Part shown: piece after piece, positions 23,112-39,464 of the stretch
How the letters are laid out: every line of letters begins with the position of its first letter
Numbering within the stretch: the first letter of the stretch is position 1
Source of the DNA: Mangifera indica
Taxonomy: Eukaryota > Streptophyta > Magnoliopsida > Sapindales > Anacardiaceae
Direction of reading: 5' to 3'
Length of the DNA: 64,000 nt
Assembly (NCBI RefSeq): GCF_011075055.1
Contig: NC_058149.1
Span: forward strand, 13,274,449 to 13,338,448
The notes under the pieces: model-generated
Told to the model about the DNA's origin: nothing
Seen by the model: the letters and a program-made list of their open reading frames with translations, nothing else
The model's database searches: none
Program-made: the position numbers and the translations under genes

Positions 23112-26100
23112 ATGGCGATAATTGGCGACGCGCTGCGGCAAGCATTCATGCCAAAGCACGAGTACGAGAGCCTGCGAGAGGAGGACAGAGCATGGGTTAA
23201 ACTTCAAAGACCGTTATTGATTTCGTCTGTGACGCTGGTTTGCGTCGTAGTTTTTGTATGTGCCGTTGTGAGCTTGAAAATTGTGTTTCCTAGCGACAAT
23301 GGAGAGAGGCCGTTTTGTGGAGACTTAAGGCTACAACCGTTAACAGTTAATGCCAAAGGCGGAGGGGATTCGGATCTGTTTCCGGGGGCGTTTTATCTGA
23401 CAGATCAAGAGACTGTTGATTATTACTGGATGGTTGTCTTTATTCCTTCCTTCATTATCTTGTTGGCTTCTGTTGCATATCTCGTGTCAGGTAACTAATT
23501 AAAAGTTCTTTCGTACTGTTGAGTCACAATAGTTGAAATGTATGAATTTTAAGTGAATGAGTTGGATATGTATTTCTCATTTGAGTGAAGCATGTTAAGC
23601 ATATGTAGATTTTACTTCGTGCACTGATTTGCTGAAAGTTGATCACCTACTGTATATCAGGTTGCCTTTTTAAGTAGGGGATAGAAAATAAAAATTATTT
23701 TGATGAAATGAAATTAATGTAGATAAACTGTATGATAATGGAGAACCCTGATATTTTTACCCCTTGTTTAAAACAGATCAGAAAGAATATTTTCAACTCA
23801 TTTGTTCATAGAATGTCATGATTTTGGGTTAGTGAATTGACTGAAAGTTTTAACATGGCCAAGTCAGATGCTATAGAGCTTGGAATATTGGGGCTATATA
23901 TATACTGAAATATTTAACCTATACTTTTAGAGGAAAATGGTTGGATAACGTAGATAGTACTTGTGAATGATATTGATCAATGAAACTGAGGCTCTCTTTC
24001 TTTTGGCTTCAAGGGAAAATGAATGTCAGGATTGCAGGAAGTTTATTTGGGTGATTTTAAGCTTATATAGCTAGCAATGTGCATTTTTTTTGTTATGCCC
24101 CAGGGCATATGTTGAGCTAATTCTTGGTATTCAAAATTTTAGATTTTGTTCTTCCCCCAAAGCCAAAATGTAATGATTGTTGTTGGCTGAAGATAATCCT
24201 ATGAATGTAGATACAACTTTTGTGATACATTGCTTGGCAGAAGTTTTGATATGTGCATCTGTTCATTTAATTTTCTAGCGCTTTTACAACTTAATAATCT
24301 TTCATATGCTTTCCTTTAACTGTTTTCTTTAGATGGTGTGTGATAACTGAGCAGTTGGGCACACAGTTTCATGAGCATAGAGTGATCTTAGTTTAGCCAT
24401 TGAGTTTGATTCTTCTGCTGAACATGCTTTTTGGCTTCTCCATTCTCATGGTTTTAGCCATGATGCAGGAATTATTGTTGCATACACTGCTCCAAGAAGA
24501 CATGGATGCTTAAAGGTGGTTGAAAACAATTATTGTGCTTCAAAAAGAGGTATGTCCAGCAACTGAACTCTTTGGCCTGTTGGTGTTAGCAGTTTAGTAT
24601 TCATTAGGCATTAAATATAGTTGTGGTTTTTCAAATTCTATTGAATTCCTACTTATTCACAATGTTGTGGTACTAAGCTATTTTTTAAAAATTAAGGGAA
24701 GAGCTCTATATGGTTGACTGCTTTTGCTTAATTTCCTGCAATCCAATGACAGTTGACTTAACAGTTTGATAAAGGTGAATAAGAAATTGATTAGAAGAAT
24801 TGTAGCAAGCATATATATAGTTTTTGTCCTCTATTATTCATGATAGGAACCAATGGAATTTACTATGACCATTTTTCATGACATGTCCCTAGTGCAATGA
24901 ATAAATTGCATCCTTTGGAAGGAGTTTTCACTAGAGTTCAGTTGGAGGGAATTAATTGGTGGTTGTGTTTTATGGATTGATATGTGGCCTTTAACTCTAT
25001 CCTCTTTCAGAACTTCTTTAAGCATTTGACTACTTGAATTGTTTTGAATGTGGAATATTAACTCAACAACTGGCATAGTATTAGGATCTCAAGTGTAACG
25101 TATGAGACTTGGATCTCATATTGGAAAATATGGATAACTAGTATGAGGTTTATATGGTTTTGACTCTCCCATCTCAATAGCTAGTTTTTAAAGTATGTTT
25201 CACTTAAAATTCGTTTCATTTGATATCAAAGTCATTATCACGTTTCTCAGTTGCAATCGTACGGTGCGGGTGGTGACGGCGACATTGCAGTGTTCGCCTT
25301 AAGCTAGTAGAGAGCTGGCACACGATCAATTTGCTTGGGTGCGGGGGTTGCTGAGCGTGGTGGTATATTAGGATTCTAAGTATAACATATGAGACTTGAA
25401 TTCCACATTGAAAAGTATGGACTACTAGTGTAGGTTTATTTGACCTTGGGCTCTTCCATCTTAATAACTAACTTTTAAGGTATGGTGTTCTTAGGGTTCG
25501 TATCACACAGTAAAATGCAAGGCTGTATGCCCTTTTCCACATCTCTAATGTTCCCTATACTGCATTTATTTAAAAAAAAACCATAAGCTTGTTGCTGTTT
25601 CTGGTTCTTAAAATACAATTTCTGCTATGCTCATAGCATGATATGTGTGTGCTTGTTAGACTTGCTGTTAAAGTGATTTGCCTAACTACCTCTCCATGTG
25701 GATCATATCTAACTCTTTTCTTATCATTTAGGTGGTGTTCGATGTCTATCCATAATAAATGCTGTCTTTGCCATTACCTTTGGTCTGCTTGCATTGTTTC
25801 TTGGCTCAAGCCTCTTGACATTAGGTAGCAGCTGCTCTGTACCTCTGTTTTGGTGCTATGAGATTGCATCTTGGGGCCTGGTCGTTTTATATGCAGGAAC
25901 TGCCTTCTTTCTGAGAAGAAAAGCAGCTGTAGTTCTTGATGAAGGCGAGTTTGGTGGTCGGAATCTTGGCTTGGAAATGTTGGAAGCAAACCCTCTGGAA
26001 ATCACACCAGAGGTTGAACATCATGTCAATGAAGGTTTTAAGGCATGGATGGGATCTTCTTTCTTATCATCTGATGAAGAAGACGAACCTGACAGTTATC

Positions 26101-26153
26101 AGGAAGTGTCGCCTCAATTTGGTCATACTGCTTCTAACAGGCTAAGACACTGA
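23112..26153 (+). CDS. Conserved plant multi-pass membrane protein of unknown function
   Basis: Three exons at 23112-23490, 24469-24549 and 25732-26153 give 293 residues. The N-terminus, MAIIGDALRQAFMPKHEYES, has no signal peptide. Predicted membrane helices: about 33-55 (SSVTLVCVVVFVCAVVSL), about 105-130 (WMVVFIPSFIILLASVAYLV), about 165-185 (AVFAITFGLLALFLGSSLLT) and about 198-215 (EIASWGLVVLYAGTAFFL). Cys residues sit in the loops (PFCGDLR, NNYCAS, SSCSVPLFWC) and could pair. The C-terminal tail is hydrophilic and acidic (LSSDEEDEPDSY). I recognise it as a family widely conserved in plants but know no established function. Intron 2 holds a miniature LTR element. Confidence 0.85.
25078..25506 (+). 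mobile_element. TRIM-like miniature LTR retrotransposon in an intron
   Basis: Two direct repeats of about 135 bases flank a short interior. The left begins 'tattaggatctcaagtgtaa' near 25078. The right begins 'tattaggattctaagtataa' near 25368 and ends 'gggttcgtatca' near 25506. Just after the left repeat, 'ttgatatcaaagtc' (about 25217-25231) resembles a decayed initiator-Met tRNA primer-binding site (TGGTATCAGAGC). The interior is only about 160 bases and non-coding. Flanks 'catag' and 'cacag' fit a 5-bp target duplication with one change. Size, repeats and priming site together fit a TRIM. Confidence 0.8.
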
Positions 26154-27123
26154 TATTTAGTTAAGCATCCTAAAGAACAAGTTCTCTTGGCAAATTTATA
26201 CAATTCCAGCATCAGAAGAGGGCTTCTCAACCAGTTAAACAACAAAGAGGAGAGAACGCAATTTCGAATCACGTAAGCGTGAGCCTAGTGATGGCCTGAC
26301 TGATACTGTAACAACAATAACTGCTAATTTTAAAGTTCCAAAACTGTATCGGTTGATTTCTTAGTTATCTTCTCAGTTTGTGAATAGTTTATCATAGCGT
26401 CCCCTAAACTGTAGGTTATTGTGAAGTGAAGCTTTTGTACTTAATTCTGAAATTCACTGATGACGGGTAAAGATATACTCTGTTTTTCTCAAGCTAAATG
26501 GGAGTTAAATCTGAAGGCAACCTGGAATATTTCTTCTGCCCTTTAACATCGTATCATGAATTAAGCTTCTTCAGATGATGGTGCAGCCGTGACTTGTGGG
26601 GAACCAAAATTGGTTTGGTAATGTTAAAAATTTATTAACTGTTATTGGCAGACGTATTATTTACGCCTATGTTTGTTACGGCATTTAACTCTAGGTTTAA
26701 ATCCATGTTTACTTTAAAAAAATCGAATTTGAATTGTAGTGTCAGTTCAAACTGAATTTGAGGATTTATTGGCGATTTTTTACTAATCTTTTTCGACTTA
26801 GTTCAAATTGAATTGTAGTGTTACTGTTATCATTTTCGACTTGAGTTCAGTTCGAATACACTCCCACACACACCAACAATTGGGTTCATAGAGCTGCTGC
26901 CACTAGGTAACCCACAAATGAGTGGAATGGTTTAACTCTGAGAACCCATAAATGAGTCCAAAGCCCAAATGTTATAACAATCCGTCTCTCCCATGGTGGA
27001 CTGGACCACTTTCTATCGGTAAACCCTAAAACCTTTCTTACTCTTCAGTTTCCAATCAAACTCAACTCAAATCTCCCTCAGATTTTCACCTCTCGCAGCT
27101 AGAGAAGAAACAATTAAAGAACG
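26154..27123. other. Intergenic region and eIF3l promoter
   Basis: This contains the 3' UTR of the membrane-protein gene, AT-rich spacer, and from about 26900 the promoter of the eIF3 subunit L gene. No additional gene was found. Confidence 0.5.
26962..27029 (+). promoter_or_regulatory. Site II-like and telo-box motifs upstream of eIF3l
   Basis: AGCCCA at 26962-26967 is the reverse of a TGGGCT site II element. AAACCCTAA at 27021-27029 is a telo-box. This pair is known from promoters of plant translation-machinery and growth genes. It lies about 95-160 bases before the eIF3l ATG. The motifs are visible; their activity is inferred. Confidence 0.6.
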
Positions 27124-30100
27124 ATGGCAACTGGCTACGACTACGACGACGCCCCGGGCGATTACGAAGGAACAGCTGATGCTCGCGGTCCCCAAGACAT
27201 AGGCTACGACCCAAACTTCGTACCTGACTCCGTTAAGTCGTTCGTGGTTCACCTGTATCGCCACATTCGGGAGAAGAATGTGTACGAGATCCACCAGATG
27301 TACGAGACGTCTTTCCAGAGTCTTTCCGACCGTCTCTTCAAGGACACACCATGGCCCTCCGTTGACGCCGTTGCCAATTATGTTGACAACGACCACGTTT
27401 TCTGCCTTCTTTATAGAGAGATGTGGTTCCGTCACCTGTACGCCAGATTATCACCTACTCTTAAGCAGAGGATTGACTCTTGGGACAATTATTGTAGCCT
27501 ATTTCAGGTATTTTATATTTTCATAAATTGATCTTCAATAATTAATTAATTAATCAGTTTGTTATTTGTTGATTGAATGTGGTTTGTATCAGGTGGTGTT
27601 GCACGGAGTGGTGAATATGCAGTTGCCCAACCAGTGGCTGTGGGACATGGTGGATGAGTTTGTTTATCAGTTTCAGAGTTTCTGTCAGTATAGGGCCAAG
27701 ATGAAGAACAAGACAGAACAGGAGATTGCGCTTTTGAGGCAGTTTGATCAGGTTTTTCCTCGTGCTTTTTTAGTTTCCTTATGGAAACTGTCCATATAAA
27801 TGTGGTTGCATGATTTTTTTTTATGTCTATTTTATTATTCAGGCTTGGAATGTGTATGGAGTGCTGAATTTCTTGCAAGCACTCGTGGAGAAGTCGATGA
27901 TCATTCAGATTTTGGAGCAGGAGAAGGAAGGGCTTGAGCAATTTACAGCCACTGATGGTTATGATTACACTGGAGGGAGTAATGTGTTGAAGGTGTTGGG
28001 CTATTTCAGTATGGTGGGTTTGCTCCGAGTTCATTGTCTTCTGGGTGATTATCATACTGGTCTCAAGTGCTTACAGCCAATTGATATTACACAACAAGGT
28101 GTTTACACTAGTGTTATAGGAAGTCACATTACTACCATATATCATTATGGGTTCGCCAATGTTATGTTGCGCAGGTATGTTTGTCCCTTGCATTAACACT
28201 GCTGTGTTTTACAAGCTTTGCATGTGTGTGGGATAACATTTATCTTTCTGCTTTTGTTACTTAATTTAGGTTCAATAGCTAAGAATGCTTTTAACTACTG
28301 TCAATTCAGTAAAATTTCAATAAAAAATAGTCTTAGTAGCTCATAGGTGAGTAAACCACATGATACAGCTAGAATAGTGCTGAGGATGGAAGGTGGATAG
28401 ATCATTAAAAAATGTTCATAGGACCACGTTTTTAGGTTACTTCACAACCTCCTTCAAGACACACACACACTTACACTAAATTGAGTTTTCCAAAAAATTG
28501 ACCTTGTTTTTCTTCTTTCTTGATGGAGTCTATATAGCTCTTGATCTTCATTTCGGTTTTTCCTGTGTTAGTAGAAATTCTATAATTGTTAGTTTTTCTT
28601 TAAGGTATGTGGATGCCATTCGTGAATTCAATAAGATTCTCTTGTACATTTACAAGACCAAGCAATATCATCAGAAATCTCCACAGTATGAGCAGATTCT
28701 GAAGAAGAATGAGCAGATGTATGCTCTGTTGGCCATTTGTCTCACACTTTGCCCTCAAGTGAAGCTTGTAGAGGAGACTGTGAACTCTCAACTAAGGGAG
28801 AAATATGGGGAGAAGATGATCAGAATGCAAAGATATGATGATGAAGCATTTTCTATCTATGATGAACTCTTTTCATATGCATGTCCTAAGTTCATTACCC
28901 CCTCAGCACCAATTTTTGAGGAGCCTCTTGTAAATTACAACCAAGTATGTTCTCTTTATGTTATCTGAGACTTTGTACTTGTATGAGATTCCCACTTTCA
29001 CAGATTTCTTGTCCACATGTCCACGAAGCCCTCAAAGAAAGAAAAACTTTAATTGGGTAAATGTGATTTTAGCTGCTACTGATTTTACTCAAACTTAGTA
29101 CCAGACATTTTATTTAATTATCTCTTTATTTTGGATACTATGCATGCTGAGGAAAGGTACAATGAATAAAAAATAAACAAGTTGTGGACATCTGTGATTT
29201 AGTTAATGGGGAAGTTTAAGAAATATATAATTATGTGGATTTCAATTGATAAAAGATCAAAATTTTTTCCCAAAAGAATTCCATTTGATATGAAAACTTT
29301 ACCCTATATATATGTATACTCACACCTCTCTCTCTCTGTTGATTGCTTTATGTGCTGCATGGTTGCACGTATTCGTGTATAAGCTGTTAAACTTGATTAT
29401 ATGAGCCTTTTTTGAATGAACTGATTATTTAAGACATTTACTGAATGACAGTTTTTTTTTTTTTTGGCACAGGATGCCTATAGACTCCAGTTGAAGCTGT
29501 TCCTTTATGAAGTAAAGCAGCAACAATTGTTATCAGGTGTCCGGACGTTCTTGAAAGTTTACTCAACAATTTCTATTGGGAAGCTTGCAAATTACATGGA
29601 AGTGGATGAGCCCACTCTGAGGTAGAATTGTGTTGGCTTTTTCCTTCTTTTCAAACTAATCTTGTGGGAAGTGATATTCTTGGCTTGTTTCTGTAATTTG
29701 TTTTAGGACTATCTTGATGACTTACAAGCACAAAACTCATGCTGTTGATTCTGATGGAAAGATTATCTCAAATGCAGATGTAGATTTCTACATTGAAGAT
29801 GTAAGTCCATATGCGGTTTTTTTTTTCTTTTGGTTGTTACTTATGTTAGGTCCTTCTTCAGAATATCAGAGATCATGTTAATTGCATCTTCTTTTACTGG
29901 AAGTGGCAAGTCGGTAACTATAATTTCTGACATGTGTTCTTTTGGCTTGGTGAATACCACATTTATGAAGACACACAACTACAAAAACAGGTTTCAGAAG
30001 TTCCAAATAGTGAACTAGTGCTAATAAAAATAGTGTAAATTATCTGTTATATTGATTAACAATGATTGTGATAGGCTATTCTGTGTAGAATAAAATTACA

Positions 30101-30428
30101 CAATGTTGTAGGATTTTGTGAAGTTAGAGATTCTTTGTAGGAGTAAGTATTCTCTGACACTTTACTTATCCTCCCAATTTTGTAGGATATGATCCATGTT
30201 GTTGAGTCCAAACCTGTGAAGAGATACGGTGATTACTTCCTGCGGCAGATTGTCAAGGTATGCCCATATGTTCTTTTTTTTGGCAAGCCACACCCTTTGC
30301 GGATATGCACATGTATCTATCATCTATGTACCAGGAGACCTCATTTGACAATATTTTTTGTTTTTTCATTTTAATGTATTCAGCTTGAAGGGGTCATAAA
30401 TGATATGGACCGCGTACAGCTGGACTGA
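27124..30428 (+). CDS. EIF3L: Eukaryotic translation initiation factor 3 subunit L
   Basis: Eight exons at 27124-27507, 27593-27751, 27843-28174, 28605-28944, 29473-29621, 29707-29800, 30186-30257 and 30384-30428 give 524 residues, about the usual plant length. The N-terminus is acidic and Tyr-rich (MATGYDYDDAPGDYEG). Conserved eIF3l stretches follow: VVHLYRHIREKNVYEIHQMY, QLPNQWLWDMVDEFVYQFQS, NVLKVLGYFSMVGLLRVHCL and YVDAIREFNKILLYIYKTKQ. A C-terminal PCI-type region spans about residues 330-510 (LSGVRTFLKVYSTISIGKLA). The protein is a cytosolic subunit of eIF3, which helps recruit mRNA to the 40S ribosome. Every intron has GT-AG ends and the frame closes exactly. Confidence 0.97.
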
Positions 30429-32116
30429 GTTGTTCATCACTTCTTGTTGCTTCCAGTTGTTTTTACTCATTTAATACTTGGCAGAGATTTTGTTTCACTT
30501 GGCATTTTTGGCCTTCTGAGTAAGCGAGATTCCTTCAGCTTTGTGATGTAACTTTCGCCGCTGCAATTTAAATGATAAATTGTGTTTTATGAGAGCCGCC
30601 ACAAGGATTGAATTGGTTTCTTAACCGAGTAGTAAGTAATGTCAGCCATTGATTAGGGAAGAAGTTAATTTTTGTGAAATTGTAATAAGTTTTGAAGTTG
30701 GCAAGGACGTTTTAAACTTTGATGGTATGCACATAGAGTATAATTTTTGCCCGTAAGTCAGAAAAGTGGGGCATGAGGAGGGTTTTGAATTCCGTTTAAA
30801 AGGCGTTAGTTCTGTCAGATATCTCTGTTAAAGAGTGATAATTTTTTTATTTGTTCACCGGTAATGAATGACAGATCGTTGGAACTTGGAAAAGGTTTTG
30901 CTTCCCTAAATAACATTTAGAATATATTTGAGCAGACGAAGATTGACCAACAATCAGTTTAACATCCGTTTGAATCTGAAAAATGATTATTTCGGGATGA
31001 ACTTTTGTTTGTTTGATCAGTGATAAATTCATCGGAGAAATGTTGGAAAAGAAGTTCAGGGACCACAGGTTATGCATGGGCCGTCTCATGCGGACAAACC
31101 AACTTGGCTCGTTAAGTCCGCCAATTAGTATGATTCGATTCCTAAAATAGATGGTTGTGTTGGAACCATTCTCCATGGTCTATTGTCATGTCTAATCAAA
31201 AGTAAATTTATTAGAAACTTGATTGACCTAATTTGTTTTGAATTGATTTTTAGATGAGGTTAATTCTGCAATAATTTGGATCATTCAATATAATAAAATG
31301 TTGGGAAAGAAGTTTAACGACCGTGGGTTGTGCGTGGACCCTCTCATGTTGACAGAGCATGGTCTGATTCTTAAAACAGATGGTTATGTTGGAACTGGTT
31401 TTGTATGATTTATTGTCACGTCTAATCAGAAATAAATTTGCTAGTAACTTAATTAACATAAATAATTTTGAATTAATTTTGAGATAAGGTTAACTTTGCA
31501 AGAATTTAGATAATTCAATTTTATAAAATTGTAACTAGTTCTAATAACATATAATATTTTGCATTTTTTTAAAGATTTTATTTATTTAATATAATTAGAT
31601 TAATCTGGTACAAATAAGGACTGCCAAGGAAAATTCCTCTTTAGACGGAAAAAAAAAAAAAAAAAAAAGGGAAAAACTGTATGATACTAGCCTGGGTGGG
31701 TCTTCTCTCACGTCTTGCATCTTTCACCTGCCAGAACTGTTTTAAATTCCATCGTACGTTGTCTTTTTGCGGTGTCGGATTTCTTCTGATTACAAGACAG
31801 CTCCCCAACAATTTTACTTGACCAGAGAGGATGTGAAAAAGTTAAAAAAAACAAGCTGAATGGTAGTTCAGCTCGTGCTGTATCAAACGTTCAACACTCC
31901 CAAGTCCCATCTCTGTTCTTTGAGTCCTTCCACAAATACACTATTTCTTCTGTATCACATGTTTCCCTTGAGTTTATGAACGTTTCTATCTTTCATTGTC
32001 TCTCTCTACCTGCTACTGTCTTATATAATTATTCGCGTCAATCCCAATCCACCATTCGCAAAGCTGCGGCTGTTGACTGTAATAACTAAAAGGAGGCAAC
32101 TGCAGAGCAATTAGTA
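30429..32116. other. Intergenic with a diverged two-unit tandem repeat
   Basis: After the eIF3l 3' flank comes AT-rich DNA with a two-copy repeat of about 260 bases (about 31036-31297 and 31298-31530). A TTATATAA at about 32021 could be a TATA box for the tetraspanin gene. No gene was seen. Confidence 0.5.
31036..31530. repeat. Diverged tandem repeat, two units of about 260 bp
   Basis: Unit 1 contains 'aatgttggaaaagaagttca' and unit 2 'aatgttgggaaagaagttta'. Both continue with related words such as 'cctctcatg', 'gatggttatgttggaac' and 'attgtcacgtctaatcag'. Many substitutions separate the units, so this is an old duplication. Confidence 0.7.
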
Positions 32117-34864
32117 ATGGCCATCTGTACTCGGTGTTGCTTGCTCACCTCTTTAAAGATTGTGGACATTTTTACTAACTTGTTTGCTGTTGGAATGATT
32201 GTTTATGCTCTTTGGCTTCAAAAGAAGTGGAATGAAAGCGTCGCTGAGCTTCCTCCTACTGCTTATCTTCCCAGACCATGGTATAACACCCTTTTTTTTC
32301 TTTTTTTTTCCTCCTTTACAGTTTGCTTTTAACAGTCTTTTCTCAATCCTTTTTGGGTTCTTTCTTTGCTTGTTCTGATTAGGAGATTTTTGTTTTTCTT
32401 GTTTATATTGAGTTCTCTTCTGTTAGACATTAGACAAGGGATGACTTTGTGGATCATTTTCTTTTCTTATCTACTTTCTCCTGTTTTCTATCGTATATTA
32501 TCTAGGTTGTCGATTCCTCATGGACCATACTTCGGGTTCCTTTTTTAAATTGATAGATGAACTCATCAAATTTGCATTTATGTCTTATTAATTGATAATC
32601 AATATGAAGAATTTCAAAGTTTAAGGTAGGATGTAAAACATGGCACTGGAATATTTTTTTTTCTTTTTGGGTTTTGTGACATGTTGTTCTGATCTTTTTC
32701 ATTCTTGTTCTGCTAAGTTTCAACTAAACGTTTTCATACATCATATATTTGAAATTATTTGTTCCATTTGACAGGTTCATACAGTCATGTTTAGCGGTGG
32801 GAATGGCTGTTTGTTTGACCACTCTCTTTGGTCATATGGTTGCAAATTGTATCAACAATTCTATTCTTTGCATAGTATCCTTCTTATGAGCTTAAACTTA
32901 ACTCATGTTTGACATCATTTAGTAGAAGAATAAAATAAATCATAACATAACTCCATTGTTTCAATGGGAACACTGTTTATAACAACATTCTTTTTAGCGG
33001 GTTTTGTTTGCGAAAATGTTCATAATTTATATATCACTCAAAACCCCATTTTATCTTGTCTGTTGGGATTCTTTTTTCTTTCCATCAACAGTGTTCAACA
33101 GTTTTGTCTGAGGTAATGAGAATGCTTTAGTCACTACTGTGGAGAAGATTATTTCAGAAAGAAACTAACGGGGCGTAAACTATGTTTTTCGGGAATTTAT
33201 TGATGTTTTTCTCTTATTATTTATTCATCCATCAGACTGATCCTTAACCAATTGTTAGTACATTCTTATATTCTCCTCCCTGGTTTTCATCGAAGTATTT
33301 GTGGTTATTGCAGTATTCTTCAGGATGGACTGGGAATCGGTATGCTTCCTCAACATTGTTATGCCAGGCTTCACAAAATTTCTCTTATTCTTATAAATTT
33401 ACATGTACATGTATGTTTGGAAGTAACTACTAATAGAACTGCATGCTACTTTTTTTTGGAGGAAAGTCAATAGGAATCTTCTCTGGAGGCCTGAAAATTT
33501 AAGAAGTATCATTGTTGATTTAGAATATCTAACAGGCTTGAAATAAGAGCTTTCCTTTTCTGTGGTTAAATAAATTCTGATAACTATTAAGAAAAAACAA
33601 AGGACTACAGTTTTATTTGGATTAATATATATAAAAAAAATTCAGCTAGTTATATTAAGTGTATAATATATAATTTCTATCATTTTCTTTGACTGCTAAA
33701 TATTCTCAATATTCCTTTATGTGGAAAGAGTTACACAGTGGAAAACCTTCCCTAATTAAGCTAATTGGGCACATAATCTACTATATGACTCCAAAAAATT
33801 TTTTAAGTCTTCATATAGTTTCCTCATGGTTGTTCAACAATTCATGTTACTTCCTCAAAATTTCAGTTTGTTTGCATATTTTGATATAGGCTGTATATAA
33901 TACTTATGTTTCTTGGATTTGTTACAGCTAATTGCCGAACACACTTATGAACACTATAAGGTGTTCAGTAGTTTTGTGGTCTTCCATCTAAAGATGTGTC
34001 AACTCATTGTACTGCTGATTTTGGTGCCACAGGTAATCCAGAATTCTTTTAAGAGCATTTAGTGAAAACAATCAGATAATTAATAATAACATTGCTTTAT
34101 GTGTTGATAAAACTTTGATATGATGGCTGAATTTGCCTCTCATTATTTTGAACAAAAAATTGAGAATAAACAACCATGCAATGTCTAACAAAAAACTCAC
34201 ATTAAAAGATGGACATGGGAGCATTGTGTAAAGCGTATTCTCCAATTATATTGCAGGGTGAATCCTCCAAAAGAAAAACATTTGCATGTAACAGATGTTT
34301 GTACTATTTGCAGATGGGATCATTTTTCCCCTATTTTTTTAATACAAACTTTGTGTTCTTTCATGTAAAAAAGGAGTTTTGAGAATCCAGATGAATGAAA
34401 AAGTTCCCATTTGTATTAATTGTATAAATGTTACATTTGAACATGAACAGAAAACATTAATGCCTCCTACCAATTACTAGTGTCATTTGAATGCTTGCAA
34501 ATTACAGTGAAGGCAAACTGCTGTGAGATGCCTGCAAAACAAGTTTGCTTTATGGCAACATAAGACTATCTTTGTTATTTTCCAGTAACTGATTCTTATC
34601 TCGTCCATTTTGCAGATCAATATCATTGCACTGGCTCTTCTTCTTTGGGCTATTGGTATTGATCCGAGGTCTACTAGGAATAATCCAGAAATGAGAGTGG
34701 TTATTCAATCCTTTTTGGTTGGACCTAGCTCACCTCTGCCAGATGAATCAAGACAAACTTGCAACAGTTGTGAGAATGCGCTTGAAGAATATACACATCA
34801 AAGCTTTTGGTCATTTTTTAAGGCGGAATTGAGAATGCGTTTCCAGAGAACCAGAGTCAGCTAA
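32117..34864 (+). CDS. Tetraspanin (TET18/19-like)
   Basis: Five exons at 32117-32280, 32775-32874, 33259-33339, 33928-34032 and 34616-34864 give 232 residues. Helix 1 is near residues 12-32 (KIVDIFTNLFAVGMIVYALW). Helix 2 follows PRPWFIQ (SCLAVGMAVCLTTLFGHMVA). Helix 3 is encoded by exon 3 (YILIFSSLVFIEVFVVIAVF). A short second outer loop follows (FRMDWESLIAEHTYEHY), and helix 4 is MCQLIVLLILVPQINIIALA. The tail is cytosolic and basic. The layout matches the small plant tetraspanin subgroup with a short outer loop that lacks the usual GCCK/R motif. Tetraspanins organise membrane protein complexes. Exon 3 is short and was chosen because only this frame gives the third helix. Confidence 0.82.
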
Positions 34865-35880
34865 ATTCTGAGAAATACTAACAGACGTCTGAATCTGATC
34901 TATTTTTGTGGATGGGTCGATGACATTTTTTAGGAGGAATTGGTATTTATGATGACAGGCAAGCTGTAAGCCCCCTGCTTTGCGTATGAAAGTATAGTGA
35001 GGATAAAAAGCTCCTGCATTGCGAGTTACACAAAAGTCTTTACTCGATAAAAAATTGTAAATCCTTATGTAAGCAGTAAAGTTATGTTTTTTCTGTAATC
35101 CAGAAACAATAAAACTATATGAACAAACAATGAGTACAAACTTATGCAACATATCACTATGTGATTAAGTGATTTTGAATTAAATATAAAACAACATCTA
35201 ATCACACAGTAATGCATTATTGTTTGTGCACAAGTTTGTACCCATTATTTGTGTATATAATACTACTCATATAGAAAATAAGATACATTTTATGCACCAT
35301 TTATCCCTTTTCTGTTCGGTCAGAAAAGCTGAAGAATCAGATCAGTGGATAGGGCTTGATTAGAACCTAGCTAGTTTGGTTTGCTTCGTTGTTTGACTTG
35401 ATTCAAATTGGAATCAAGTTAAAGCTTTAATTTTATAGTTTGGTTCGAGTTTAACTCTAATCCTGTTCTGACAATATTGTTTATCCACCTGTGGCATGAT
35501 TATTCTGCTTGGCAACCTCATAGACAACTTCAGCCAGCTCGAGCTTCTGTTCGAGCTAGCTGAGACCATCTACATTACATATAATGCAATTCATAGAACT
35601 ATCTCCTGCAGTGCCTATTGAGAAAGTTCAAAATTCAAATTATATTGTAGTTTGCAATTCTTATGAGCTTGAATCACAATGAATTCCTTTTCTGGAGTAA
35701 CAATTTCAGCAATACTATGTCAAAACAGAAACATCATTTGTTTAAAATATACTTAATTACATGGTGCGTACATATTTGTCTTCATGTGCTGTGAATGGCC
35801 AAAAATGTCTGTGCATCATGATTCAGATTTAAGTGACTGGCTGACATCAATACAAACCCCTCTCCCTCGGTTTCTCGGCC
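34865..35880. other. Intergenic between tetraspanin and aspartate aminotransferase A
   Basis: This holds the tetraspanin 3' UTR, a diverged palindromic MITE-like element (about 35108-35275), and the upstream region of the first aspartate aminotransferase gene. No gene was seen. Confidence 0.5.
35108..35275. mobile_element. Palindromic MITE-like element, copy 3
   Basis: Ends 'aaaactatatgaacaaacaa' and 'gtatataatactactc' face each other. The core words 'cactatgtgattaagtgatt' and 'ctaatcacacagtaatgc' match the family seen at 8893 and 40288. It is more diverged than the 40-kb copy. Confidence 0.6.
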
Positions 35881-38935
<3,055 letters not shown>

Positions 38936-39464
38936 CTCGGTTCTTAGTCTTTTCCCTGTAATTGATCAAAATTGTTACAGATCAATTTTAATGCTATAAA
39001 TTATAAACATCAGGCCAAATGAGTCTAATATTAAGATAAGACACACGAGTGCTTTTTTCCATCTCCCAAAGTTTATTCTTGCCGTCATTTCTTCTTCTTT
39101 GTCGCTGCTGCTGTATGCTCATGTTCTTGTTCAAACGAGTAAAGTGATACATTGATTTCCGGAGAATTTTAAAAACTACTTTCACCTATGTTGAATACTT
39201 AAAAAGTCCAAAGTTATATAAAATAGGATAATCAAATTATGTATTATATTATATATTAAAAATTAATTTTTTTTATCATATATAACATATTATATAACAC
39301 CATAGGTTGTATATGACTTCCCAAAAATAAAATGATAAATTATTAATAAAATAATAAAATTTTAATTAACATATTATTATTTTAAAAAATATTATAAATA
39401 TTTCTAAAAATTTAAAATAAGCCCTTACCATTGATTGCCTTTGTTAGAAATGAAATAAATAAGA

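Noticed and set aside
29830..31176. Short ORFs in eIF3l introns and 3' flank
   Set aside because: They cross clear intron sequence or spacer and have no coding features.
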